Source of the DNA: Oscillospiraceae bacterium
Lineage (GTDB): Bacteria; Bacillota; Clostridia; Oscillospirales; Oscillospiraceae
Assembly (NCBI GenBank): GCA_902778665.1
Contig: CACYYN010000009.1
Coordinates: 1-63,022 of the forward strand
Direction: 5' to 3'
DNA length: 63,022 nucleotides
Positions 8,642-16,562 of this stretch are shown piece by piece. The notes below the pieces were generated by a model, which was not told the origin of the DNA, did not search any database, and saw only the letters and a program-made list of their open reading frames with translations. Position 1 is the first letter of the stretch. Each line of letters begins with the position of its first letter. The position numbers and the translations under genes were made by a program.

Positions 8642-8731
8642 GCGGGATGAATCAGTAGTTCATCCCGCTTACTTTACGGTCATATTCTGATGCCTGTTTC
8701 AGATTCTCAAAAACGGCATCCATTTTCTTTT
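8593..8731. repeat. Mosaic repeat block 3, copy A
   Basis: These 139 bases match 10813-10951 with five mismatches. They cover the end of the Spx/ArsC-like gene, a shared terminator hairpin and the tail of the minus-strand membrane ORF. The offset between copies is 2220 bases, against 2517 for block 2 and 2782 for block 1. Confidence 0.9.
8637..8672. terminator. Hairpin shared by the converging genes
   Basis: AAGCGGGATGAA pairs with TTCATCCCGCTT around a seven-base loop. The plus-strand stop (8639-8641) and the minus-strand stop (8652-8654) both fall in the hairpin, so it probably ends transcription from both sides. The same hairpin occurs at about 10857-10892. Confidence 0.7.
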
Positions 8732-8894
8732 TTCTCAGAAGGAAAACCGTAATGCCGAGAATGATGACAATGCCAAGCAGGATTCCGGCCGCCGTCTTCC
8801 AGGAGGTCTCATCACTGAACAGGGCGGCTTTCAGCTTGTCTGGAGGTGCAAAACGTGGTAAACTGTTTTTATCAGCTTCGGGAGGAACAACCAA
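8652..8894 (-). pseudogene. Remnant of a single-pass membrane protein
   Basis: This 80-codon minus-strand frame has one clear membrane segment (A-G-I-L-L-G-I-V-I-I-L-G-I-T-V-F-L-L) followed by R-K-K-K and a polar tail ending in M-N-Y. No good start is visible: the only upstream start is a TTG at 8894 inside the ribosome site of the dipeptidase gene. The last codons are repeated at 10861-10951. I read it as the C-terminal end of a membrane protein whose front was lost in the rearrangement; a short expressed protein is not excluded. Confidence 0.5.
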
Positions 8895-9853
8895 TGGGAA
8901 TCATCGATCTCCACTGCGACACCATATTGTACTGTTTTTCGGATCGGAAGAGCCTGAAGGATTTCTACGGGCACATCAGCCTGAAAAAGCTTATCAGCGG
9001 AGGCGCTCTCGCACAGTGCTTCGCCCTCTTTATCCCGACGCATGATGCGGCCGTACGGCATTTCGGGAAGGAGTGGGAGCCCTGGGAGCTCTATCAGACT
9101 CTGCTGCAATGCTACCGGGAGCAGATGGCAGCATGCTCCGACGTGATTCGCCCCGCTCTTTCTGCGCAGGACATTCTTTCTAACCGACAGCAGGGGCTGC
9201 TCTCCTCCATCCTCACCGTGGAAGACGGCGTGGCTGTGGACGGGCAGCATGAGAGGCTGAAGCAGATGGCTGCAGATGGCGTACGGATGCTTGCTCTCAC
9301 GTGGAACTACGAAAACTGTTTCGGTTATCCCAACAGCCCTGACAGCGATGCCCACACAAAGCTGGGTCTCAAGCCCTTCGGCTTTGAAGCGATTGAGCAG
9401 ATGAACCGGCTTGGGATGATCATCGATGTGTCCCATCTGTCGGAAAAGGGGTTTTACGACGTGGCGAAGCACAGCCGCAAGCCCTTTGTTGCAAGCCACA
9501 GCTGCTGCCGGGCACTGAAGGACCATCCGAGAAACCTGACGGATGATCAGCTGAGAACCCTAGCCGACGCCGGCGGTGTGGTGGGCATCAACTTTTATGA
9601 TGTGTTTTTAGGGGACAGCAACGGGCTGACCACCGTGGATGCGATTGTACGCCATATGCGCCTTGTGGTTGAGAAGGCAGGGATTGACACCGTCGCCTTC
9701 GGCTCCGACTTTGACGGGATTGAGAGCCGGCTGGAGTTTCAGGACTATTCCGGCATGCCCCGGATTCTCGCTGCGATGGAAAAGCACTTCACGGATGATG
9801 AAATTGACAAAATCAGCAGCGGGAACTTTTTACGGGTTTTCTCAGCACAATAA
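8894..9853 (+). CDS. Membrane dipeptidase (renal dipeptidase family, M19)
   Basis: The ATG at 8894 follows GGAGG at 8881-8885. The 319-residue enzyme begins I-I-D-L-H-C-D-T, the H-x-D metal motif of M19 peptidases, and later shows V-S-H-L-S, A-S-H-S (metal ligands), and F-G-S-D-F-D-G-I near the end. These zinc enzymes split dipeptides, including D-amino-acid forms. No signal peptide is present, so it should be cytosolic. It lies between the two copies of the mosaic repeat and is not itself duplicated. The downstream DUF1810 gene starts 35 bases later. Confidence 0.9.
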   Translation: MGIIDLHCDTILYCFSDRKSLKDFYGHISLKKLISGGALAQCFALFIPTHDAAVRHFGKEWEPWELYQTLLQCYREQMAACSDVIRPALSAQDILSNRQQGLLSSILTVEDGVAVDGQHERLKQMAADGVRMLALTWNYENCFGYPNSPDSDAHTKLGLKPFGFEAIEQMNRLGMIIDVSHLSEKGFYDVAKHSRKPFVASHSCCRALKDHPRNLTDDQLRTLADAGGVVGINFYDVFLGDSNGLTTVDAIVRHMRLVVEKAGIDTVAFGSDFDGIESRLEFQDYSGMPRILAAMEKHFTDDEIDKISSGNFLRVFSAQ

Positions 9854-9888
9854 TCCATTCATAAATACATATCGAGGTGACAGGAAAT

Positions 9889-10326
9889 ATGCAATACGAT
9901 CTTTCAAGATTTCACAATGCCCAGCGTGGGAGCTATGAGACTGCTCTGCGAGAAATTCGCGCCGGGCACAAGCGCTCCCACTGGATCTGGTATATCTTCC
10001 CACAGATTCAGGGGCTGGGATATTCCTCCACAGCTCAGTATTATGCCATTGCGGATCTGGGTGAGGCGAAGGCCTACCTTGCAGATCCCGTTTTACGCGA
10101 AAGGCTGCTGGAGATCTCCAAAGCCCTGCTGCAGCTTCCGTCATCCGACCCTTCGGATGTAATGGGCTGGCCGGATGACCTGAAGCTCAGAAGCTCCATG
10201 ACGCTCTTTGCTCTGGCTGAGCCTGAATGCAAGGTATTCCGGGACGTGCTGGAGAAATTCTACGGCGGAGAGGAAGACAGCCGAACCGTCGCCATTCTCG
10301 ACAGTCAGCTGAAACATTCGAAGTAA
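9889..10326 (+). CDS. DUF1810 family protein
   Basis: The 145-residue protein carries the DUF1810 pattern: L-S-R-F near the start, then S-H-W-I-W-Y-I-F-P-Q and a G-L-G-Y-S-S-T-A-Q-Y-Y segment, with the late V-M-G-W-P-D-D-L-K-L-R-S-S-M-T-L-F. I start at the ATG at 9889, which follows GAGGTGA by about eight bases. The function is unknown. Block 1 copy B begins at its stop codon, so a recombination point lies immediately at its 3' end. Confidence 0.88.
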   Translation: MQYDLSRFHNAQRGSYETALREIRAGHKRSHWIWYIFPQIQGLGYSSTAQYYAIADLGEAKAYLADPVLRERLLEISKALLQLPSSDPSDVMGWPDDLKLRSSMTLFALAEPECKVFRDVLEKFYGGEEDSRTVAILDSQLKHSK

Positions 10327-10390
10327 TTACACATACAGTGAACGGCGGAACTTGAGATGCTTGCAGGAACTCATCTGACAATCGGCCTTG
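10324..10390 (+). repeat. Mosaic repeat block 1, copy B (ydjM-like head)
   Basis: The block is identical over 67 bases to 7542-7608. The ydjM-like start codon lies at 10357-10359, and the frame ends with TAA at 10399-10401 after 14 codons (ending G-L-V-T-A). The rest of the gene is missing in this copy. Confidence 0.9.
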
Positions 10391-10402
10391 TGACAGCCTA
10401 AC

Positions 10403-10430
10403 AAAGCCGCCCGAAAGGGCGGTTTTTGTT
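10403..10430 (+). terminator. Rho-independent terminator
   Basis: AAAGCCGCCC and GGGCGGTTTT pair around a GAAA loop and run into TTTTTGTT. It closes the dipeptidase/DUF1810 transcript. Confidence 0.85.
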
Positions 10431-10491
10431 GTTCCGGCTTAAGAATTGTGGTATTATGTATGAAAATCGGTCGGAGGATATCGGTGTAATT

Positions 10492-10812
10492 ATGGTTGGA
10501 AAATATAAAGTCATTACACTCTGTGGGAGCACCCGGTTTAAGGATGCATTCATGGAGATACAGAAACGCCTGACGCTGGAAGGCAACATTGTGATCAGCG
10601 TCGGTCTCTTTGGTCACTCCGGTGACGATGAGGTCTGGACCGAGGGTACAAAGGAAATGCTGGATGACATGCACAAGCGAAAAATCGATATGGCCGATGA
10701 GATTTTCGTGATCAACGTCGGCGGTTATATCGGGTCCAGTACCAGGTCTGAGATTGCTTATGCTGCGGCCACGGGGAAGACGGTCAGATACCTGGAGGAA
10801 AACAATATTTAA
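10492..10812 (+). CDS. DUF4406 / nucleoside 2-deoxyribosyltransferase-like protein
   Basis: I start at the ATG at 10492, because the product then begins V-G-K-Y-K-V-I-T-L-C-G-S-T-R-F, the usual head of this Rossmann-like fold group; GGAGG lies about 14 bases upstream, which is a little far. The 106-residue protein also shows V-I-S-V-G-L-F-G-H and D-E-I-F-V-I-N-V-G-G-Y-I-G, with S-T-R-S-E-I-A-Y-A near the end. Relatives cleave or bind nucleosides or nucleotides, but family members of this size are mostly uncharacterised. The last quarter is repeated at 8199-8286. An extended -10-like TGGTATTAT lies at about 10449-10457. Confidence 0.75.
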   Translation: MVGKYKVITLCGSTRFKDAFMEIQKRLTLEGNIVISVGLFGHSGDDEVWTEGTKEMLDDMHKRKIDMADEIFVINVGGYIGSSTRSEIAYAAATGKTVRYLEENNI

Positions 10813-10951
10813 TGTCCTGGCCGGATTCAAAGAAGAGGAATGGGCAGCAAAGATGAAATAAGCGGGATGAATCAGTAGTTCATCCCGCTTACTTTACGGT
10901 CATATTCTGATGCCTGTTTCAGATTCTCAGAAACCGCATCGATTTTCTTTT
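10813..10951. repeat. Mosaic repeat block 3, copy B (Spx/ArsC tail, hairpin, membrane-ORF tail)
   Basis: The block matches 8593-8731 with five mismatches. It holds the last 15 codons of a Spx/ArsC-like gene fused directly to the stop of the DUF4406-like gene, the terminator hairpin and, on the minus strand, the tail of the membrane ORF ending in M-N-Y. None of these pieces can be a working gene here. Confidence 0.9.
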
Positions 10952-10955
10952 CCTC

Positions 10956-12575
10956 TTATTTTTTTCTGCTCAACACATAGTCAAACCAGGCTAAAAATTC
11001 CGGACCGAGGCGCGTGACAAGTTCACGCGCTTCTTTCGGTTTTGCAGAGGCAAGATACAGGCACTGCTGGGCCAGCTGGTATTTACGGGCGACACTGAGA
11101 CGCTGCAGCTCTTCATCGGTGTAAGAGCCGAGGGCCGACACCTGCTGCTGGGCACGGAAGAAACGGAGGAAGGCATCGGCTGCATCTCGGCCCACGATGG
11201 GGGCGAGGAGAGAGAAATCATTCCCCGAGGCGTCCAGCACTTTGGAAACCATTTCCCAGCGGCGAGGGTCGGCATTGCCTTCGGTGCCGGTATAGGGCGT
11301 ACGGAGGTAAAGATCGTTATTGGCGATAAACTCCAGCACGTAGGGGTTGATGCGATTTTGCACGGCCCAGGGCATCCAGTTTTCAACCGTTGTGCGAATG
11401 TATATGTGTGCAAAGCGCCCGAAAAGAGGCTCTGCCAGGTCGTGAGCTGCTGTGGATTCGGACCGGTCATTGCCGGCGGCCACAATGCGGGCATTTTTCG
11501 GCAGCGGCCAGCGATTATTGACAAAACGCTCCAGCACGATTTTGAAGATAACAGACTGGGTCTGTTTGGTGGCATTGGTGAGCTCATCAAAGAAGAGGAT
11601 GTGGAGGTTGCCGTCTTCACAGAGACGCTCCAGCTTCACAAGCCAGACCGGCTTGATATCGACGATCTCGTCCTTCGCCTCGTTATAGACAGCCCGGCCG
11701 TTGATGGTTTCCGGGTTTTCGTTGACGAGCTCAATATCGAGAGCATCCGGGTCCACCTGACGGACCCGGTCACTCTTGCCGTCGCCCGAGAGACCGTGAA
11801 GGAAGACGGGGATGTCAGCCTGCACGTAAGCCCGGATGAGGCTGAGCTCATCGTGCTCCAGATAGCGGTAGGGGGCATCAGCAGGAATTGCGGATGACTC
11901 CTGCCAGGCGAGCTCTCGGAGGAAATGCTGCTGCAGATATTCGGCAGCGTCCTCCCGGCTGAGGCCGGCAAAAAGAGCAAGGCCGGAAACCAGAATGCCA
12001 CGGGCAGCATCATAGAGCCATCGGACCGGGCGAAGCTCCAGAAAAACTGCCTCTCCCTCGCTGACAGCCGTCTGATCCGAGAGCTGCACAAAGCCGTTGA
12101 TGCCACCGGAAACTGCCTCTATGCGAACGATGCTCTTGGCACCGAACTGCCAGACGGGCTCTTCCCGCCCGGCAACATGGATGGTCTGACCGGTTTTGCG
12201 GAGAGCGGAGCGAAGAAACTCCCGCTCAGCCATGTCACGAAGGGACGCATCGAGAATGACAGTGGGATAATAGCCGTACTCCACGGTGATGACGTTGCCC
12301 TCTTCCCTTCTGTGCAGAAGGAGATTTTCATCTCCATCCTCCAGCATCAGGGCTGGCCGAACGGCACAGACGCCGCCCTCGGAAAGACGGCCGAACCGGT
12401 CAACGCTGTCATTTCCGGCGAGATAGTAGTTGATGGAGCCGGACTCCAGCAGGAAGCCGTCATCCGGGGCTGTGAGAACCGCCAGATCGGAGGCCTTTGC
12501 CGCTGTGCCCACGGTGGCAAACATGGGAAGGGGCTGATCAAACACCTGCTCACGTGATAAGAAAATCGATTTCAT
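10956..12575 (-). CDS. MoxR-like AAA ATPase with a 230-residue N-terminal extension
   Basis: The true start is the ATG at 12573-12575, nine bases after AAGGAG; it overlaps the end of the VWA-like gene by 26 bases. The 539-residue product has Walker A G-L-S-G-D-G-K-S (about 261-268) and Walker B H-I-L-F-F-D-E (about 325-331), then A-G-N-D-R, as in MoxR-type AAA proteins that remodel or load partner proteins. The first 230 residues are beta-rich, with two imperfect halves, and resemble the DUF6273-type domains of gut Clostridia; that assignment is weak. With the VWA-like partner it forms the classic MoxR-VWA pair. It ends 5 bases from the mosaic repeat. Confidence 0.8.
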   Translation of the reverse strand: MKSIFLSREQVFDQPLPMFATVGTAAKASDLAVLTAPDDGFLLESGSINYYLAGNDSVDRFGRLSEGGVCAVRPALMLEDGDENLLLHRREEGNVITVEYGYYPTVILDASLRDMAEREFLRSALRKTGQTIHVAGREEPVWQFGAKSIVRIEAVSGGINGFVQLSDQTAVSEGEAVFLELRPVRWLYDAARGILVSGLALFAGLSREDAAEYLQQHFLRELAWQESSAIPADAPYRYLEHDELSLIRAYVQADIPVFLHGLSGDGKSDRVRQVDPDALDIELVNENPETINGRAVYNEAKDEIVDIKPVWLVKLERLCEDGNLHILFFDELTNATKQTQSVIFKIVLERFVNNRWPLPKNARIVAAGNDRSESTAAHDLAEPLFGRFAHIYIRTTVENWMPWAVQNRINPYVLEFIANNDLYLRTPYTGTEGNADPRRWEMVSKVLDASGNDFSLLAPIVGRDAADAFLRFFRAQQQVSALGSYTDEELQRLSVARKYQLAQQCLYLASAKPKEARELVTRLGPEFLAWFDYVLSRKK

Positions 12576-13599
12576 GCTTCTCCTTCTCTTCCGGCGGCCT
12601 GCTGTAGATGACCCGCCCGCCGTTGGGGTGGATCTCCGCATTGCCGTAAACCACCCAGATAGCGTCACAACGCTGCTCGGGCATTTCGGCAAAGCCGTCG
12701 GTAAATATAATCTTGTTCTCCGCATCACCGGTGAAGGCATTGACGGCAGCGTGGAAATCCGTCCCGCCGGAGCCGCTGAAGGTGAGATTGCGGATGTCCT
12801 CCTCATTGGTGACATCCTGAAAGCCGTAAAATCGGGTGTCAAAGCATCCGACGCGTATGACGGAATCCTGCCGCATAAGCCCCTTCACCCCCCGGACGAA
12901 AGCCCGGAGCAGATCGGCATCCACCGAGGCACTGGTGTCCAGCAGAATCTCGGCATGAGCAACGGGATAGGGGCGAAACTCATGGCTTAATACACCGTCA
13001 CGAATGGTGGTGCCGGGAAACCAGTCAAAGTCCATCTGAAGGGAAGGTTCCAGCATCTCGGAGAGGCCGGAGACAATGGCAGCAAGGCCGGGGTCTTCAA
13101 TTTCACGGGAGTGGGCTTCACTCTCTTTCCCCGCTTTTTTGCCGGTTTTGTCCGGATCAGGCTCCCCGTCCTTTTTCTCCGTATCATCCTCCGCTTTCTT
13201 CTCCTGCTCGTGGGCTTCGGCAAGGAAGACATCATACCAGTCTTCCGCACACTTCAGGTCAGCATCCGGGACGCTGACGGTGTCCTCCGGGAGGACAAAC
13301 CCGTCTGACCGGAGCATGGCATTGGCCACGGCATCGGAAGCACGCTTCCAGACGGCGGGGTCCCTCCCCTTGCCACGGGCAAAGTGGCTGAGGTTGATAT
13401 GCAGCAGCTGCTGGGCTGCATAGAAAAGGCGGGTCTCATCGGTATAATATGACATGAGGCGACTGTTATAATAAATGGTGTGCCCGTCGTTGTCGACAGG
13501 GCGGACGGAGAGACTGTCCTTCAGGGGAAGGAGGCGGATCTGATCCGTCCACTGGGGGTAGCGATCAGCCAGAGAGGCGAAAGCGTCTTTAAAGTCCAT
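12550..13599 (-). CDS. VWA-like domain protein (DUF2201, putative metallopeptidase domain)
   Basis: The 349-residue protein fits the DUF2201 pair of domains. The N-terminal part has I-N-L-S-H-F-A-R-G near residue 70, in the place where relatives have a predicted metal site, then a strongly acidic/lysine linker at about 150-185 (E-K-K-A-E-D-D-T-E-K-K). The C-terminal half has the VWA-like E-I-L-L-D-T-S-A-S-V (MIDAS-type D-x-S-x-S, with D-T-S-A-S) and I-I-F-T-D-G-F-A. It probably works with the overlapping AAA ATPase as a substrate-binding adaptor. The pair has a near-perfect sigma-A promoter upstream. Confidence 0.82.
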   Translation of the reverse strand: MDFKDAFASLADRYPQWTDQIRLLPLKDSLSVRPVDNDGHTIYYNSRLMSYYTDETRLFYAAQQLLHINLSHFARGKGRDPAVWKRASDAVANAMLRSDGFVLPEDTVSVPDADLKCAEDWYDVFLAEAHEQEKKAEDDTEKKDGEPDPDKTGKKAGKESEAHSREIEDPGLAAIVSGLSEMLEPSLQMDFDWFPGTTIRDGVLSHEFRPYPVAHAEILLDTSASVDADLLRAFVRGVKGLMRQDSVIRVGCFDTRFYGFQDVTNEEDIRNLTFSGSGGTDFHAAVNAFTGDAENKIIFTDGFAEMPEQRCDAIWVVYGNAEIHPNGGRVIYSRPPEEKEKHEIDFLIT

Positions 13600-13680
13600 A
13601 GCATTCTCTCTTTGAAAATCAGGCAGAAGATCCGGCAGGAGCCGGAAAACAGCTTTCGATAAAAAAATCAGAGCGGCACT

Positions 13681-13709
13681 ATTATAATGGCAGAAATAGT
13701 GCTTGTCAA
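13681..13709 (-). promoter_or_regulatory. Consensus sigma-A promoter of the VWA/MoxR operon
   Basis: On the minus strand TTGACA (13709-13704) and TATAAT (13686-13681) are separated by exactly 17 bases. This is a full consensus match about 80 bases upstream of the start codon. Confidence 0.85.
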
Positions 13710-13827
13710 AAGAAACATAGAACCCGGCCTGTTTGTACAGGATTTTCGTGAACGGTCACCATTATAACTTAGACGGAAGGAGAACAGAATCGGACGACGA
13801 TTTTTCTGTCAGAAAACAAAAAACATC

Positions 13828-13857
13828 TTTACAGGATTTTACCGGACAGGTTATAAT
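13828..13857 (+). promoter_or_regulatory. Sigma-A promoter of the DUF1349 gene
   Basis: TTTACA at 13828-13833 and TATAAT at 13852-13857 are 18 bases apart. The rest of the 377-base gap 13600-13976 holds the divergent promoter above and no other gene that I can support. Confidence 0.65.
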
Positions 13858-13976
13858 CATCTCTGCTAATTGTACGGCAGCACATGCCCAAGGTATGAAA
13901 TTCTGAGAGATCGGGTCAAGGCAGACCCGGTAGTAAAGCTGCCCCATTTTATCAAGTTTAAAGGAGACCAAGCAAA

Positions 13977-14576
13977 ATGAATCTTCAGCAATTTCAATGG
14001 ACCAGGCAGCCGAAAGAATATGAAATCGGTGAAGGACAGATTTCTATCACAACCGAACCTCACACCGATTTATGGCAGCGTACCTATTACCATTTTCGAA
14101 ATGACAATGCTCCCCTTCTCCAGATGGAAACGGAGGAGAAGTTCTTCTCTTTCATCGTTAAAACCGATTTCACCGAAAGTCATCACCGCTTCGATCAGTG
14201 CGGGATTGTGCTCTATCTCGACAGCGAAAATTGGCTGAAGGCATCGGTGGAGGCGGAAAACGAACAATTTCAGCATCTGGGCTCGGTGGTAACCAATCAC
14301 GGCTATTCAGACTGGGCGACGACGGAGATCCCGGCAGATGTGAAGGAGATGTGGTACCGCCTCAGCCGGCGGGAAGATGACTACTGCATTGAATGCTCTG
14401 CAGACGGAAAGAGATTTCAGCAGATGCGCGTCTGCCACATGTGGGAAGGCAGCGGAAAGATCCGCTTCGGCATCTATGCCTGCAGCCCGGAGGAATCTTC
14501 CTTCAGAGCCGTGTTCACCAACCTGCACTTGACAGAGTGTGCCTGGAAGGCCCATGACGGCCAGCAGCCGGACTGA
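13977..14576 (+). CDS. DUF1349 domain protein (concanavalin-like fold)
   Basis: The 199-residue protein matches the DUF1349 family: D-L-W-Q-R-T-Y-Y early, F-F-S-F-I-V-K-T-D-F, then Q-C-G-I-V-L-Y-L-D-S-E-N-W-L-K-A-S-V-E and R-F-G-I-Y-A-C-S-P near the end. The family adopts a lectin/glucanase-like beta-sandwich and is thought to bind carbohydrate; no enzyme activity is established. No signal peptide is present. AAGGAG lies nine bases before the ATG. The gene stands alone with its own promoter. Confidence 0.85.
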   Translation: MNLQQFQWTRQPKEYEIGEGQISITTEPHTDLWQRTYYHFRNDNAPLLQMETEEKFFSFIVKTDFTESHHRFDQCGIVLYLDSENWLKASVEAENEQFQHLGSVVTNHGYSDWATTEIPADVKEMWYRLSRREDDYCIECSADGKRFQQMRVCHMWEGSGKIRFGIYACSPEESSFRAVFTNLHLTECAWKAHDGQQPD

Positions 14577-14799
14577 TGTGTCCGGTTACCTCCCTGCTGC
14601 AATGGACGAGGCTAAGGATCTGATCGACAAAGCAAAACGGCGGAAAGGTTTTCAGTAAATGCTCACCGGGGATAGTTGTGAAAACTGTCCCCGGTGTCTG
14701 CACGAAAAAAAGAAAAAAAATTTCTGAAGCATGAAACCTTTTGGCACTCTTGTGCATATTAATAGTGAAGGCGTTTAAAAAGGACAAAGGAAACAGTCT
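14577..14799. other. Gap with a hairpin and a possible gene scrap
   Basis: A 27-codon open stretch (about 14576-14659) reads S-G-Y-L-P-A-A-M-D-E-A-K-D-L-I-D-K-A-K and has no ribosome site, so it may be a scrap of an older gene. CACCGGGGA at 14664-14672 pairs with TCCCCGGTG at 14688-14696; no T run follows, so it is only a weak terminator. An A-rich stretch follows before the sigma-factor gene. Confidence 0.4.
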
Positions 14800-15282
14800 A
14801 TGACGAGTGAGCGTTTTGCTGCTCTGGCAGAAAAATATATGGATACCATTTATCGGCTCGCATACAGCTGCACGAGAAGCACTGCCGATGCTGACGATGT
14901 AACGCAGGAAGTACTGATTCACCTGTACCGGGAGGAAAAGGACTTTCAGTCAGATGAGCATGTGAAAAACTGGCTGATGAAAGTGACGATCAATCAGTGC
15001 AGAATGCTGTTCCGTTCTCCCTGGCGAAAGGCAGAGCCCATTGACGACTATGCAGAAACTCTGCAGATGGAAAATGAGGATCAGGTAGAGCTTTTCACCC
15101 TGGTTATGGGATTGGAGAAAAAATACAGAGTGGTTATCCATCTATTCTATTATGAAGGGTATTCGGTAAAGGAAATCAGTGAATTGCTGAAGATCCCGGA
15201 GAAGACGGTTCGCACAAGGCTGTTTCGCGCAAGAGCAAAGCTCAAAAATATTCTGACGGAAGAGGTATCAGACAATGACTGA
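14800..15282 (+). CDS. ECF-type RNA polymerase sigma factor
   Basis: The 160-residue protein has the two ECF regions: sigma-2 with Y-R-L-A-Y-S-C-T-R-S-T-A-D-A-D-D-V-T-Q-E-V (about 20-40) and sigma-4 with the helix-turn-helix Y-S-V-K-E-I-S-E-L-L-K-I-P-E-K-T-V (about 120-140) followed by R-L-F-R-A-R-A-K-L. It should direct RNA polymerase to a small set of stress or envelope genes. It ends in an 8-base overlap (ATGACTGA) with the next gene, whose membrane product is the likely anti-sigma factor. AAAGGA precedes the ATG. Confidence 0.9.
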   Translation: MTSERFAALAEKYMDTIYRLAYSCTRSTADADDVTQEVLIHLYREEKDFQSDEHVKNWLMKVTINQCRMLFRSPWRKAEPIDDYAETLQMENEDQVELFTLVMGLEKKYRVVIHLFYYEGYSVKEISELLKIPEKTVRTRLFRARAKLKNILTEEVSDND

Positions 15283-16456
15283 CAGAGAACGTATTCAGGC
15301 AGCATTTTCCCATCTCCACGCCTCTCCGGAAGATCTGACGGAGGTAATGAAAATGACAAGAGAAAACAGAACAAGAATGAAGCTGGCAACCAGAAGGATC
15401 GTAACAACCGGTCTTGCAGCTGTGATGCTGCTGGGCGCCGGAATTGCCGGGTATGCAATCGGCAATTCCTTCCATAACAGGCAGCAGGAACAACTGCGTG
15501 CAAAGTATCATGTGGAAGAGAATCCGACCAATGATTTCACGGAATTTTCTTTGCCGGAAGAGGCGTCCGACGGAAGAGGGATGACACTGCTCTCCTCCTT
15601 CCATACCGGTGATGATCTGAAAGTATACGTGGATGTATCTCCGGTAGAGCCGGAGGAAGTGGAAAACTGCTTCCGGTTTGACAGCCAGCTCTCCGATGAG
15701 GGATGGCGATTCCTGTCCTATGATTTTGATATTGACGGCGTGCACCCCATCTATGGGACGGCACAGATCTATTCTCCGGACAGTGAGTATGCTGTTGAAA
15801 GAGAACGGGTTGAAGAAACCGAAGAAGATGTACGTCAACGCTATCTGCGTGAGGCCTATGATGCCGAGACGAAAACGCTGACCCTTTTGTGCCATCTGTT
15901 CACAGAGGATCTGCCGGAGGATGGCAGCATAGAACTGCACGTATACAGCTCGGACAACTTTGTCCCGAACAGTGAAACCTATGAATGCATCTCGGAAATT
16001 CACCACGATTTCGGCACAGTCTCCGTCCCGATCACCTCGCCTGAAGTGAAAACACTCCTCTTCTCCGAGCCGAAAGCGCTCAAAGATGAGACCGGAACAA
16101 TGCAGGCAGAAATTACCGGTATTGAGCTTAGCTCCGGTTCCATAAGCTGGCTGGCTAACATTCAGGATGCGGAAAGCATCTTCGGACGCTTCGAAGGTGA
16201 CGACACCGAGCTTGCTGCCTACCAGCAAACAAAGATAGAATGGATCTATTTTTTACGGGATGCCACTGCCGACGCCGAGCTGATTTTTGCCGATGGACAC
16301 ACGGTTGCCTGCGGAGGCATCAATGGAGAACATGATGCGGAAAACGGGAGCGTGCACCTTGTCCGGAATCTGCCGGATAACGTCAACATTCACGATGTGA
16401 AGGCGATTTCCATTTTCGGAGAAACTTACTGTTTTGACGAAGCAGACGGCAAATAA
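15275..16456 (+). CDS. Probable membrane anti-sigma factor
   Basis: The 393-residue protein has a short cytosolic part (1-48), one membrane segment (about 49-68, A-A-V-M-L-L-G-A-G-I-A-G-Y-A-I-G) and a large acidic outer region. This is the layout of single-pass anti-sigma factors, and its start overlaps the sigma gene by 8 bases, which argues for coupled synthesis. The outer region has no motif that I can name; its layout resembles DUF4179-type proteins of Clostridia. No zinc-type H-x-x-x-C-x-x-C anti-sigma motif is visible. The bound signal is unknown. Confidence 0.6.
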   Translation: MTDRERIQAAFSHLHASPEDLTEVMKMTRENRTRMKLATRRIVTTGLAAVMLLGAGIAGYAIGNSFHNRQQEQLRAKYHVEENPTNDFTEFSLPEEASDGRGMTLLSSFHTGDDLKVYVDVSPVEPEEVENCFRFDSQLSDEGWRFLSYDFDIDGVHPIYGTAQIYSPDSEYAVERERVEETEEDVRQRYLREAYDAETKTLTLLCHLFTEDLPEDGSIELHVYSSDNFVPNSETYECISEIHHDFGTVSVPITSPEVKTLLFSEPKALKDETGTMQAEITGIELSSGSISWLANIQDAESIFGRFEGDDTELAAYQQTKIEWIYFLRDATADAELIFADGHTVACGGINGEHDAENGSVHLVRNLPDNVNIHDVKAISIFGETYCFDEADGK

Positions 16457-16485
16457 GGTTCTCGGAGAATTGTTTTCTACACAAA

Positions 16486-16554
16486 AAAATCCCGCCGGGA
16501 TATCTCTCCCCTGCCTATTGTAAGGCAGAAGGATTGAACCCCGGCGGGATTTTA
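16486..16554. terminator. Bidirectional terminator between converging genes
   Basis: AAAATCCCGCCGGG at 16486-16499 pairs with CCCGGCGGGATTTTA at 16540-16554. A/T tracts lie on both outer sides, so it can end both the anti-sigma and the CoA-transferase transcripts. A smaller hairpin sits in the loop. Confidence 0.8.
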
Positions 16555-16562
16555 TCTCGGTC

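Noticed and set aside
8652-8894. 80-codon membrane ORF as an intact gene
   Set aside because: Its only start lies in the ribosome site of the opposite dipeptidase gene and its tail is part of the duplicated block; I list it as a remnant.
7542-10951. Interpretation of the repeated blocks as a CRISPR or an insertion sequence
   Set aside because: There are only two copies of each block, without terminal inverted repeats, spacers or transposase; they are gene parts.
14515-14922. 135-codon minus-strand frame between the DUF1349 and sigma-factor genes
   Set aside because: It has no ribosome site, crosses a hairpin and overlaps the start of the sigma gene.
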